The notes below the pieces were generated by a model. That model was not told where the DNA came from. It made no database searches and was given only the letters and a program-made list of their open reading frames with translations. Shown piece after piece: positions 24,928 to 33,663 of a stretch of DNA of 64,000 nucleotides (within the stretch, counting starts at the first letter, position 1; every line of letters begins with the position of its first letter). The position numbers and the translations under genes were made by a program. This DNA is from Hydrocarboniphaga effusa AP103 (GTDB lineage Bacteria; Pseudomonadota; Gammaproteobacteria; Nevskiales; Nevskiaceae): positions 1,302,001 through 1,366,000 of the forward strand of contig NZ_AKGD01000001.1 in NCBI RefSeq assembly GCF_000271305.1, given 5' to 3'.

Positions 24928-26550
24928 TTACTCGATGGCGAATCCGGCGTATCCGCTCGCCTTCACCTCTTCGCACTGCTGGCGATACGCGCCCACGCCA
25001 CCGATGTAGGACAGCAGCATCGGCGGCTTGCCGTCGACATTGGCCCCGGTGTACCAGCTGGGCGTCTTGGGCACGAGCGTCATGTTGGCGACCTCGTTGT
25101 GATGCGTGAGCCAGCGTGTTTCCATCTCGGCGGTGGGCTCCACGGTGCTGGCGCCCTTGGCGCGCGCGTAGCGGATGCAATCGTTGATCCAGTCCACCTG
25201 CTGCTGAAGACAGGTCGGCACGTTGCAGAAGGCCGCGGCGGGCGCCAGCGGCGCCATCGTGGTGAACAGGTTCGGATAGCCGTTGATCTGCAAGCCCATC
25301 GTGGTGTGAACCTGCTTGGACCAGCTCTCCTTGAGCGACTTGCCGCCACGGCCCCGCACGTCGATGGAGGTGAGCGCGCCGGTACCGGCATCGAAGCCCG
25401 TCGCGAAGATCAGGACGTCGAGCGGGTATTCCCGCGCCGAGGTGCGCAAGCCATTGGCGGTGATCTCTTCGATGCGCTCCGCTTTCACGTCGACGAGTTC
25501 GACGTTGTCGCGGTTGTAGACCTCGAAGTAGCGCGTCTCCAGCGGTACGCGACGGGTACCGAAGCCGTGATCGGTCGGAACGAGCTTGTCGGCCACCGCG
25601 GGGTCGTTGATCCGCGCGCGGATCTTCGAGCGCACGAACTTCGAGATTTCCTCGTTGACCTCGGCGTCGGTGAAGACCTCGCTGAAGCCGCCGATCCACA
25701 TCGACAACGAGCCGTCGGCCCACAGTTCCTCGAGCACCCGATTGCGCTCTTCCGGTGCCATCTCGCGGTAAGGTTTCCCGTGGAAGTCGTAGTCGAAGCC
25801 CGCGAAGGTGGACTGGACGCGCGCCTTGAGCGCCGGGTAGCGCTGACGGAAATCGGAATGATCTTCGGCGCCGTACTTCGGATTGCGCATCGGGATCGCA
25901 TAATTCGGCGTGCGCTGGAATACGGTGAGGTGTCCAACGGTCGGCGCGATGGTCTGGATCACCTGGATGCCGGTGGCGCCGGTGCCGATCACGCCCACGC
26001 GCTTGCCTGCGAAGTCCACGCCTTCCTTGGGCCAGCGGCCGGTGTGGAAAATCTGGCCCTTGAAGTTCTCGTGCCCGCGAAACGGCGGCACGATCGGCGC
26101 GGACAGGCCACCCACGCACATCACCACGAACTGCGAATCGAACGATTCGCCGGACTCGGAGGTGACGGTCCAGCGCCCCCTCGTCTCGTCGTAGTGGGCG
26201 GACCGGATGCGCGTATTGAACTGAATGTCGTCACGCAGCGAGAAGCGGTCGGCCACGTGGTTGAGATAGCGCTCCACTTCCGCCTGGGCCGGGAAACGTT
26301 CCGACCAGGTCCATTCCTGCAGCAGTTCGTCGGAGAACCAGTATTGATAGATGTAGGACTGCGAATCGACCCGGGCTCCGGGATAGCGATTCCAGTACCA
26401 GGTGCCACCGACGCTATTGCCGGCTTCGAACAGCCGGACTCGCAGGCCCTGCTCACGCAGGCGATAGAGCTGGTACAGGCCGGAAATGCCGGCTCCAACG
26501 ATGACGGCGTCGTAGGTCTTGCTGGGTGCTTCAGGCGGTGTGTCGAACAT
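24928..26550 (-). CDS. Type I Baeyer-Villiger monooxygenase (cyclohexanone monooxygenase-like)
   Basis: A 540-residue FAD/NADPH enzyme inserting oxygen next to a ketone to give an ester or lactone. It has the FAD-binding GAGISG at residues 19-24, the Baeyer-Villiger fingerprint FKGQIFHTGRWP at 163-174, and the NADPH-binding GTGATG at 189-194. The length equals cyclohexanone and phenylacetone monooxygenases. The ATG follows GGAGGAG. Neighbours supply the alcohol dehydrogenase before and the esterase and CoA ligase after this step. Confidence 0.95.
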   Translation of the reverse strand: MFDTPPEAPSKTYDAVIVGAGISGLYQLYRLREQGLRVRLFEAGNSVGGTWYWNRYPGARVDSQSYIYQYWFSDELLQEWTWSERFPAQAEVERYLNHVADRFSLRDDIQFNTRIRSAHYDETRGRWTVTSESGESFDSQFVVMCVGGLSAPIVPPFRGHENFKGQIFHTGRWPKEGVDFAGKRVGVIGTGATGIQVIQTIAPTVGHLTVFQRTPNYAIPMRNPKYGAEDHSDFRQRYPALKARVQSTFAGFDYDFHGKPYREMAPEERNRVLEELWADGSLSMWIGGFSEVFTDAEVNEEISKFVRSKIRARINDPAVADKLVPTDHGFGTRRVPLETRYFEVYNRDNVELVDVKAERIEEITANGLRTSAREYPLDVLIFATGFDAGTGALTSIDVRGRGGKSLKESWSKQVHTTMGLQINGYPNLFTTMAPLAPAAAFCNVPTCLQQQVDWINDCIRYARAKGASTVEPTAEMETRWLTHHNEVANMTLVPKTPSWYTGANVDGKPPMLLSYIGGVGAYRQQCEEVKASGYAGFAIE

Positions 26551-26854
26551 GGAACTCCTCCATTATTTTGAGTCGTAACGCTTTTTTTGAAGCTTAGGGA
26601 CACCGCCCGGTGCCGTCACCGCCCAACCGAGTAGGAACGCGCAGGCGAAATGGGTAGTGCGGCGGCGTCCGACGGGTAAACCGACGGCATCAGGCGCGAG
26701 CCGGCGAGGAGTTCACCGGCCATGCCCGCCCGGAGCGGCACATCGAAGGGCGCGGTGCCGCGACTGCCGACCACGGCAGCCGCATCGGATGCCGTAGCCG
26801 AACCGATCCGGGGCCGGCCTCGGGTCGGGCCGGGAACCGATACTCCGGACCGGA
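26551..26854. other. Intergenic region between BVMO start and downstream ADH stop
   Basis: 304 bases with no gene. It contains GC-rich partial inverted repeats (CCGATCCGG, CCGGACCGG) just past the ADH stop, and an AT-rich stretch with a run of seven T near 26583 close to the BVMO start, where its promoter is likely. Confidence 0.5.
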
Positions 26855-27985
26855 TTACCCGAACCGGATCACCTGCCGCACCGCCGCTCCGCTCGCGAGC
26901 CGGTCGAAGGCCTCGTTGAGCTCGTCGAGCGCGATCTCGTGCGTGAGCAGCCGGTCCACCGGCAGGCGGCCCGCGCGATAGAGACCGACGAAGCGCGGAA
27001 TGTCGCGCGCCGGCACGCAGGAGCCCATGTACGAGCCTTTCACCGTGCGCTCCTCGGCGACCAGGCTCACGGCCGAGATCGAAAACTGCCTGGACGGATG
27101 CGGCAGGCCGACCGTCACCGTCGTGCCGCCGCGTCGCGTCGCGGCGTAAGCCTGCGCGAGCACCGCTTCGCTGCCGACGGTTTCGATCGCGTGGAGCGCG
27201 CCGCCATGGGTAGCTTCGCGAACTTGAGCGACGACGTCGGCGCCCGGCTCGGCCAGCACGCAATGCGTGGCGCCGAGTTCGGCCGCGAGCGCGAGCTTCT
27301 GCGGCAGGACGTCCACCGCGACGAGCGGATATGCGCCCGCGGCGCGCGCGCCGATCAGCGCCGCCAGCCCGACACCGCCGAGCCCGAACACGGCGACGCT
27401 TTCGCCCGGCGCGACGCGCGCGGTGTTGACCACCGCGCCCACGCCGGTCATCACCGCACAGCCGAACAGCGCGGCGATCTGCGGCGGAACCTCAGGATCG
27501 ATCTTCACCGCCGAACGCGCCGATACCACCGTGTGTTCGGCGAAAGCCGATACGCCGAGATGGTGATTCAAGTCACTGCCCTGCTGCTGCCAGCGACGTT
27601 CGCCGGACAGCAGCGTTCCGTTGGTGTTCGCCTTCGCACCGGGCTCGCAGAGTGCGGGGCGGCCGCCCGCGCACGGCAGGCAGTGGCCGCAGCCCGGTAC
27701 GAACGAAAACACCACGCGATCGCCGACCGCGAAGTCCTGCACGTCGGCTCCGACTTCGACGATCTCCCCGACCGCTTCGTGGCCCATGACCATCGGCATC
27801 ACGCGCGGACGCGAGCCGTCGATGACCGACAGATCCGAATGGCAAAGGCCCGCCGCGAGCACCTTCACGCACAACTCGCCCGCACCGGGCGCCGCGAGTT
27901 CGATGGTGTCGATCACGAGCGGCCTGGACTGCGCATACGGAGCCGGCAAACCCATTTGACGCAACACGGCGGCACGGACTTTCAT
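26855..27985 (-). CDS. Zinc-dependent alcohol dehydrogenase (AdhD-like)
   Basis: A 376-residue MDR dehydrogenase of the class III/AdhD type. C48 and H69-E70 bind catalytic zinc, C99, C102, C105 and C113 bind structural zinc, and GLGGVGLAA is the NAD site. The ATG is preceded by GGAGAG. Last gene of the tight SDR-monooxygenase-hydrolase-thioesterase-ADH operon (8 bases after the thioesterase). It may oxidise the alcohol released by ester hydrolysis. Confidence 0.93.
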   Translation of the reverse strand: MKVRAAVLRQMGLPAPYAQSRPLVIDTIELAAPGAGELCVKVLAAGLCHSDLSVIDGSRPRVMPMVMGHEAVGEIVEVGADVQDFAVGDRVVFSFVPGCGHCLPCAGGRPALCEPGAKANTNGTLLSGERRWQQQGSDLNHHLGVSAFAEHTVVSARSAVKIDPEVPPQIAALFGCAVMTGVGAVVNTARVAPGESVAVFGLGGVGLAALIGARAAGAYPLVAVDVLPQKLALAAELGATHCVLAEPGADVVAQVREATHGGALHAIETVGSEAVLAQAYAATRRGGTTVTVGLPHPSRQFSISAVSLVAEERTVKGSYMGSCVPARDIPRFVGLYRAGRLPVDRLLTHEIALDELNEAFDRLASGAAVRQVIRFG

Positions 27986-27993
27986 GGTCTCTC

Positions 27994-28413
27994 CTATTCG
28001 CGCAACAGCTTGGCCAACGCAGCGCGCAGCGAGTCCGGCAATGCCGCCGGACGACGGCTCTGCCGATCGACGAACACATGCACGAACCAGCCTTCGGCGG
28101 CGGGCTTGTCGTCGTGCTCGCGGAACAGGCCGATCTCGTAGCGCACGCTCGAATTGCCGAGCCTGGACACCCGCAGCCCCGCGTGCACCGCGTCGGGAAA
28201 TTCGATCGGCGCATCGAAGCGGCAATGCGATTCGACACACAGGCCGATGCTCGCGCCGCGATGAATGTCGAGCCCGCCTTCGCGGATCAGGAAGGTGTTG
28301 ATGACGGTGTCGAAGTAGCTGTAGTACTCGACGTTGTTCACATGGCCGTAAACGTCGTTGTCCTTCCAGCGCGTGGTGATGGCCTGGAAGTGCGCATAGT
28401 GCTCACGGCTCAT
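27994..28413 (-). CDS. Acyl-CoA thioesterase (hot-dog fold, YbgC/4HBT family)
   Basis: A 139-residue single hot-dog domain with the active-site signature TTRWKDNDVYGHVNNVEYYSYFD, in which the first Asp of the DxDxxGHVNN motif is retained. Such enzymes release free acids from acyl-CoA. It lies between the hydrolase (3-base gap) and the dehydrogenase (8-base gap) in one transcription unit. Confidence 0.9.
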   Translation of the reverse strand: MSREHYAHFQAITTRWKDNDVYGHVNNVEYYSYFDTVINTFLIREGGLDIHRGASIGLCVESHCRFDAPIEFPDAVHAGLRVSRLGNSSVRYEIGLFREHDDKPAAEGWFVHVFVDRQSRRPAALPDSLRAALAKLLRE

Positions 28414-28416
28414 GAT

Positions 28417-29328
28417 TCAAGCTCTCGCGATGTTGTCCAGCGTCAGCTGCGCGATCTGCGGCAGCAAGGCTTGCGGCAGATCATGGCCCATGCCGTCGAT
28501 GATCGCGAGCTGCGCGCCGCGAATGCGCCTGGCGCTGCGCTTGCCGCCGGCCGGACGCACCAGCAGATCGTCGCGGCCGTGAATGATCTGCGTCGGCGCG
28601 GTGATCTGCTTGAGCGTGCGCTCGAAGCTGCCGGTGGCGATGATCGCGTTCATCTGCCGCAGCACGCCGCCCGGACGATGTGCGCGATCGAAGGCGCGCT
28701 CGGCGAGCAAGCGCCGCTGCGTCTCCGACGCCGGATAGCGCGGACTGCCGATCATCGCCTGCATCGCCATGTCGCGCGCGACGATGGTTTCGCGCTGGTT
28801 GTCGGGCGAGCGGCTGATCAGGCGCTTCTGCACCGCCGCCGCGGCACCGGGCAGCCACGGATGATTGGTCGTCGACATGATCGAGGTCAGGCTCGCGACG
28901 CGCTCGGGCGCCGTGCCCGCGACGATCTGCGCGATCATGCCGCCCATCGACATGCCGACCAGATGCGCGCGCCCGATCGCCAGCGCATCGAGCAGGCCGA
29001 TCACGTCGGCCGCCATGTCATGCAGCGTGTAATCGGCGGCCACGCGCAGGCGCAGTTTGCTGCGGATGGTGGCCTTGACGAGGTTGATGCGCGTGCGGCC
29101 TTTGAGAATCGTCGACAAGCCCGCATCGCGATTGTCGATGCGCACGACACGCAGCCCTTGCTCGACGAGCAGGCGGCAATAGTCGTCGGGCCAGTGAATC
29201 AGCTGCCACGAAAGCCCTGGAATCAGCAGCACGCAGGCGCCGTCGTGCGGGCCCGCTTCCTCGTAGGCGAGCTCGACGCCGTTGGTCGACGCGCGCGCCG
29301 GCTTCCACTCGAGCGCCGCGACGCTCAC
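28417..29328 (-). CDS. Alpha/beta hydrolase (esterase)
   Basis: A 303-residue cytoplasmic alpha/beta hydrolase. Nucleophile elbow GMSMGG near residue 143, oxyanion stretch IPGLSWQLIHWP, and terminal acid and His in HGRDDLLVRP and DGMGHDLP. It starts with GTG overlapping the stop of the monooxygenase by four bases (GTGA), so translation is coupled and its substrate is likely the ester made by that enzyme. A close relative is encoded at 39001. Confidence 0.92.
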   Translation of the reverse strand: MSVAALEWKPARASTNGVELAYEEAGPHDGACVLLIPGLSWQLIHWPDDYCRLLVEQGLRVVRIDNRDAGLSTILKGRTRINLVKATIRSKLRLRVAADYTLHDMAADVIGLLDALAIGRAHLVGMSMGGMIAQIVAGTAPERVASLTSIMSTTNHPWLPGAAAAVQKRLISRSPDNQRETIVARDMAMQAMIGSPRYPASETQRRLLAERAFDRAHRPGGVLRQMNAIIATGSFERTLKQITAPTQIIHGRDDLLVRPAGGKRSARRIRGAQLAIIDGMGHDLPQALLPQIAQLTLDNIARA

Positions 29329-30824
29329 GCCGCGCTCCGCGTCTTCGCCTGCGCTTTCTCGAAGTGCATCGCGCCGTCATCGAGACCGGAGAAACGCGTC
29401 GCCGCGAGATCGAGCAGATAGTTCTGGTGCACGCGCCACGGCGCGGCGGCGCCCTGCTGCGGCATCACCGACTTGGCGCGCTGGATGTAGCCCGATTCGA
29501 GATCGACCATCGATTCGGATTGCGCGTCGGCCTCGCGACGCGTCACGCAGATGTCGCGCCCGCGGCGCTGCATGTCGTTGAGCAGGCGACAGACGTATTG
29601 CGCGGACAGATCGCATTTGAGCGTCCACGAGGCGTTGGTATAGCCGAACGCGAACGCGAGGTTCGGAACACCGTCGAGCATCATGCCCTTGTAGACCATC
29701 TTCCTCGAGGTATCGACAAGCTCGCCGTCGACGCTCACGCGCGCGCCGCCGAGCAGCTGGATCACCAGGCCCGTGGCCGACACCACGATGTCGGCCTGCA
29801 GCTCCTCGCCGGACTGCGTGCGGATACCGGTTTCGGTGAAAGTCTCGATGCGATCGGTGACCACCGCCGCCTTGCCGGCGCGGATCGTCTTGAACAGATC
29901 GCCATTCGGAACGATGCAGAGCCGCTGGTCCCAGGGCTTGTAGCTCGGGCCGAAGTGCTTTTCGACATCGAAGCCCTCGCCCACCTGCCGCTTCGCCAGA
30001 TGCAGAATCTTCTCGCGCGTCTGCTGGGGCTTCTTGCGCGCATAGTGGTAGAAGAACAGCGTGATGCCGATGTTCTTCCAGCGCGTGACCGCACCCGCGG
30101 CCGCATCGGGCAGGCGCTTGCGCAGCCAGGCCGCCAGCTTGTCGCGCCTCGGCAGGTTGATCACGTAGGTGGGCGTGCGTTGCAGCATCGTCACCTGCGC
30201 GCCTTGCGCGGCGAGTGCCGGCACCAGCGTGATCGCGGTCGCGCCGCTGCCGATCACGACGATGCGCTTGCCCGCGACCTCGAGATTCTCCGGCCACTGC
30301 TGCGGATGGATCACTTGGCCCTGGTAGCGCTCGATACCCGGATACTCCGGCATGTAGCCACGCGCATAGTCGTAATAGCCCGCGCAGGCGTACAGGAAGC
30401 GGCAGCGCAACTGCTTCGTCTCACCGCCCGTTTCGACCGTCACGAGCCAGCGCGCCGACTCCGAAGACCAGTCCGCCGCCACCACGCGATGGCCATACTG
30501 GATGCGCCGGTCGATGCCGTATTTGCGCGCCGTGTTCTGGATGTAGCGCAGGATGTCCGGCCCATCGGCGATCGCGACATCGCTGTCCCAAGGCTCGAAC
30601 GGAAAGCCCAGCGTGCTCATGTCCGAATCCGAACGAATGCCCGGATAGCGGAAGAGATCCCAGGTTCCGCCGAGCGTCTGCCGTGCTTCGAGGATCGTGA
30701 AACTCAGCGCCGGACATTCGGTCTGCAGGCGATACGCCGCATCGATGCCCGACAAGCCGGCGCCGATGATGAGCACATCGAGTTCCGCGACACCGCCGGC
30801 AACCGCTCGCGAATCAGGCGCCAT
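29325..30824 (-). CDS. Flavin-containing monooxygenase (EtaA/MymA-like, Baeyer-Villiger type)
   Basis: A 499-residue enzyme with FAD-binding GAGLSG at 21-26, GSGATAITLVPALA for NADPH, and EtaA-like sequence (TLGGTWDLFRYPGIRSDSDM, then YTNASWTLKCDLSAQYVC). EtaA/MymA-type proteins carry out Baeyer-Villiger oxidation of ketones and activate ethionamide in mycobacteria. The ATG at 30824 lies within the end of the SDR gene (11-base overlap). Second such monooxygenase in the block. Confidence 0.93.
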   Translation of the reverse strand: MAPDSRAVAGGVAELDVLIIGAGLSGIDAAYRLQTECPALSFTILEARQTLGGTWDLFRYPGIRSDSDMSTLGFPFEPWDSDVAIADGPDILRYIQNTARKYGIDRRIQYGHRVVAADWSSESARWLVTVETGGETKQLRCRFLYACAGYYDYARGYMPEYPGIERYQGQVIHPQQWPENLEVAGKRIVVIGSGATAITLVPALAAQGAQVTMLQRTPTYVINLPRRDKLAAWLRKRLPDAAAGAVTRWKNIGITLFFYHYARKKPQQTREKILHLAKRQVGEGFDVEKHFGPSYKPWDQRLCIVPNGDLFKTIRAGKAAVVTDRIETFTETGIRTQSGEELQADIVVSATGLVIQLLGGARVSVDGELVDTSRKMVYKGMMLDGVPNLAFAFGYTNASWTLKCDLSAQYVCRLLNDMQRRGRDICVTRREADAQSESMVDLESGYIQRAKSVMPQQGAAAPWRVHQNYLLDLAATRFSGLDDGAMHFEKAQAKTRSAA

Positions 30825-31713
30825 GAGTTTTTCCCGATCCTGGCTTGGCTTCGGCCGCATCGCGGCGCAGCGCGAACTGCAGCTGCTTGCGTCCCTGACG
30901 GACGACGACGGACTGATAGCCCGCACCGAGCAGCCGCACGAGCCGGTCGTACCAGCGCGCGTCGGGGCCCACGAGCACGCGACGCGCATTGCGCTCGACA
31001 CCGCGCAGGATCTGCAACGCCGCATCGTCCGCCGTGGTGGTCTGGATCACGCGATGCGCGCGCTTCTTGAGCCGCTCCGCATCGACGCCGGTCACCTGCC
31101 GGACGCTCTCGTCGACGCGACCGGCGAGCGCGATGTTGGTCGCGATGCCGCCCGGATGGATGCAGGTCGCGGAGACCGGCGCGCCTTCGATCTCGAGTTC
31201 CATGCGCAGCGCTTCGGTGTAGCCGCGCACCGCGAACTTGCTCGCGTTGTAGGTGCCTTGCGTCGGCATCGACATGAGGCCGAACAGCGACGAAGTGTTG
31301 ATCACGTGGCCGTCGCCAGAGGCGCGCAGCAGCGGCAGGAACGCCTGCGTGCCGTGCACCACGCCCCAGAAGTTGATGCCCATGACCCATTCGAAATCGC
31401 CGATCCTGGCGCTCTCGGCCGGCACCGCGAGCATGACGCCCGCGTTGTTGAAGATCAGGTTGACCTTGCCGTGATCGGCCTGCGCCTGCGCGGCCCAGGC
31501 GAACACCGCATCGCGATTCGCGACATCAAGCCTGGCCGTCGTCACCTTCACGCCGTGCCGGGAGGCGAGCTGCGCGGTTTTGTCGAGCTCGGCCTGGTTG
31601 ATGTCCGACAGCGCCAGATGGCAGCCGCGACGCGCGAGCTCGACGGCGAGCGAGCGCCCCATTCCGGACGCCGCGCCGGTAATCGCGGCGACCTTGCCTT
31701 TGAAGTCTTTCAC
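30814..31713 (-). CDS. Short-chain dehydrogenase/reductase
   Basis: A 299-residue classical SDR: cofactor motif GAASGMG at 13-19, NNAG near residue 89, catalytic Ser in INTSS, Y155-N-A-S-K159. The C-terminal extension (about 240-299) resembles mycobacterial SadH-type SDRs. Starts with GTG; first gene of the operon, 33 bases from the -10 box described here. Would interconvert an alcohol and the ketone used by the monooxygenase. Confidence 0.92.
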   Translation of the reverse strand: MKDFKGKVAAITGAASGMGRSLAVELARRGCHLALSDINQAELDKTAQLASRHGVKVTTARLDVANRDAVFAWAAQAQADHGKVNLIFNNAGVMLAVPAESARIGDFEWVMGINFWGVVHGTQAFLPLLRASGDGHVINTSSLFGLMSMPTQGTYNASKFAVRGYTEALRMELEIEGAPVSATCIHPGGIATNIALAGRVDESVRQVTGVDAERLKKRAHRVIQTTTADDAALQILRGVERNARRVLVGPDARWYDRLVRLLGAGYQSVVVRQGRKQLQFALRRDAAEAKPGSGKTHGA

Positions 31714-31745
31714 TGGAGGGATCTCATCTGATGACAGTTGAATTC

Positions 31746-31774
31746 ACTTTACGTTTGACGACACATGTCGTCAA
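31746..31774 (-). promoter_or_regulatory. Sigma-70-type promoter of the SDR operon
   Basis: On the minus strand TTGACG (31769-31774), a 17-base spacer, then TAAAGT (31746-31751), close to consensus with ideal spacing. The -35 box lies inside the palindrome at 31754-31775, so a bound repressor would block polymerase. Confidence 0.75.
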
Positions 31775-31775
31775 A
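31754..31775. promoter_or_regulatory. TetR-type operator palindrome
   Basis: Perfect 10-base arms TTTGACGACA / TGTCGTCAAA separated by CA, in the 68-base gap between the SDR operon and the divergent TetR gene. It overlaps the SDR promoter and lies 6 bases before the TetR ATG, so it could control both genes. Confidence 0.8.
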
Positions 31776-31781
31776 TAAGCC

Positions 31782-32462
31782 ATGCCCACTCGCAACGCCC
31801 GCCGCGTCTATGCCGGACAGACTCACGATGCACGCGTCAGCGAGCGTCGGCGCGCCTTCGTCGAGGCCGGGCTCGGCATCATCGGCGCGCAAGGCTATCG
31901 GGCTGCGACCGTGCGCGCGGTCTGCGCCGAAGCCGGGCTCACCGATCGCTATTTCTACGAATCGTTCGAAGGCACCGAAGCCTTGCTGCGGGCGGTCTAC
32001 AGCGAGATCAGCGCGCGCTTGCATGCCGCGATCGACAAGGCCGTCGGCAAGGCACCGAGTTCGCTCGAAGCCCAGCTCGATGCGGCGCTGGTGGCTTTCC
32101 TCGACACCATTCGCGATCCGCGCGCCGCACGCATCCTGTTCGCCGAAGTGCTCGGCGTGAGTTCCGCCGTCACCGCGCTGTATCTGAAGACCACGGCGGA
32201 GTTCGCCGAGCAGTTGCTCGATGCGGTGAAGCTGCACGTGCCCGAGTTCGAGAAGCATCCCGAGGATCGCCGCGTGCTCGGCCTTGCCTTGATCGGCGCG
32301 ATGACCTTCGCCGCGAGCGCCTGGGCGCTTTCGGGCTACACGCGGCCGGCGACGCACGTGGTGCGCAACTGCCGGCGCATCCTGATCGGCACGGTCCGGC
32401 AGTTCGCCGAAGAGGCGAGCGCTGCACCCGGCCGGAATGCGACGAAGAAGCCGCGGGGTTGA
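31782..32462 (+). CDS. TetR/AcrR-family transcriptional regulator
   Basis: A 226-residue repressor with an N-terminal TetR helix-turn-helix (RRRAFVEAGLGIIGAQGYRA and VCAEAGLTDRYFYESFEG) and a ligand-binding C-terminal domain. Divergent from the SDR operon with a shared operator, the classic arrangement for local control. The mRNA leader before the ATG is very short and lacks a clear ribosome-binding site. Ligand unknown; an acyl-CoA or ketone of the pathway is plausible. Confidence 0.92.
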   Translation: MPTRNARRVYAGQTHDARVSERRRAFVEAGLGIIGAQGYRAATVRAVCAEAGLTDRYFYESFEGTEALLRAVYSEISARLHAAIDKAVGKAPSSLEAQLDAALVAFLDTIRDPRAARILFAEVLGVSSAVTALYLKTTAEFAEQLLDAVKLHVPEFEKHPEDRRVLGLALIGAMTFAASAWALSGYTRPATHVVRNCRRILIGTVRQFAEEASAAPGRNATKKPRG

Positions 32463-32582
32463 CCGCTTTCGGGCAACGGCATTCGAACACCGCTGGTTCG
32501 CGCGGACTCATCGCCAGCAGCCGCGAAGTCGGCCACGCAACGACGGCATCTTCACGCTATGCGTCGATGAGACGAATCCCGG

Positions 32583-33464
32583 CTAGTCCGCCACCTGCGC
32601 CGGCTCGAAACAGTCGATCAGCACTTCGGTGAGCACCCGCACCTTGTACGAGGCATGCAGCCCCGGCGGGCGCACGACGTAAATGCCGGCCGGAGGTGGC
32701 GGATAGCGTGTCATCACCGGAATCAGCGCGCCCGAGGCCAGGTAGTCTTTGATGATGCCGTCGGGTAACCAGGCGATGCCGAGTCCTGCTGCCGCGGCGG
32801 CGGCGAGTGCCATGGCATTGTCGGCCTTGAAGCGCCCGCGGGGATGAACCGTAATGGTCTCGTCGCCGTTCATGAACTGCCAGGCTTCCGTCCCCTGCAT
32901 GAGGGCCTCATGGCCGGCAAGGTCTGCCGGCGTCTCGGGACAGCCGTGCGCCTCGATATAGTCCGGGCTCGCCACCAGCCTGCCATGCAGCGGGCCGACA
33001 CACCTTGCGATCAGGTTGGAATCCTGCAGGTAGCCCACGCGGATCGCACAATCGAAACCCTCGGCGATCAGATCGACGAAGCGATCGCTGTAGGCCGTAT
33101 GGATATGCAGCTGCGGATAGCGCAGCGCCATTTTCGCGAGGACGGGCGCAAGGTGAGTCGGGCCGAAGGAAAGCGGCGCGGCGATCCGCAGTCGGCCGCG
33201 AAGCTCGCCGGCAGGCAGTATCGTTTCCCTGGCGATGTCGATCTCGGCGCAGGCCCGGGCAGCGTGATCGCGAAACGTGGCGCCCGCTTCGGTCAGCGCG
33301 GCGCCGCGGGTGTTGCGTGCAAGCAGCTGGACGCCGAGTGCCGCCTCGAGCCGGGCCAGTTGCCGACTGACGATGGACTTGGAGACGCCGAGCCGGCGCG
33401 CGGCGGGTGAGACACCACCTGCATCCGCCACTTCCACAAAGGTCCGCAACGCTTCGATATCCAC
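32583..33464 (-). CDS. LysR-family transcriptional regulator
   Basis: A 293-residue regulator: N-terminal winged helix (VDIEALRTFVEVADAGGVSP, ARRLGVSKSIVSRQLARLE) and a periplasmic-binding-protein-like effector domain. The GTG start at 33464 gives the family length and has GAGAGG upstream; the frame stays open further but without support. Divergent from the isochorismatase-like gene, which it probably controls from the 200-base gap between them. Confidence 0.92.
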   Translation of the reverse strand: MDIEALRTFVEVADAGGVSPAARRLGVSKSIVSRQLARLEAALGVQLLARNTRGAALTEAGATFRDHAARACAEIDIARETILPAGELRGRLRIAAPLSFGPTHLAPVLAKMALRYPQLHIHTAYSDRFVDLIAEGFDCAIRVGYLQDSNLIARCVGPLHGRLVASPDYIEAHGCPETPADLAGHEALMQGTEAWQFMNGDETITVHPRGRFKADNAMALAAAAAAGLGIAWLPDGIIKDYLASGALIPVMTRYPPPPAGIYVVRPPGLHASYKVRVLTEVLIDCFEPAQVAD

Positions 33465-33663
33465 CTTGGCCCTCTCGTTTTCGCGGCACAGCCTGACACA
33501 GGAATTTCTGTTCCGGCGTTGCTGCTTTTGCGACACAGCAGGACAACCGGCGGCGCTATCGCACCGGGCATCGGAATGACATGGTTTGGCCTCGTCGGCA
33601 GCGCACCGCTTCGCGCTTGCCGCTGTGCAAACCCATCTCGACAACGACAGCCAGGATGCCTCC

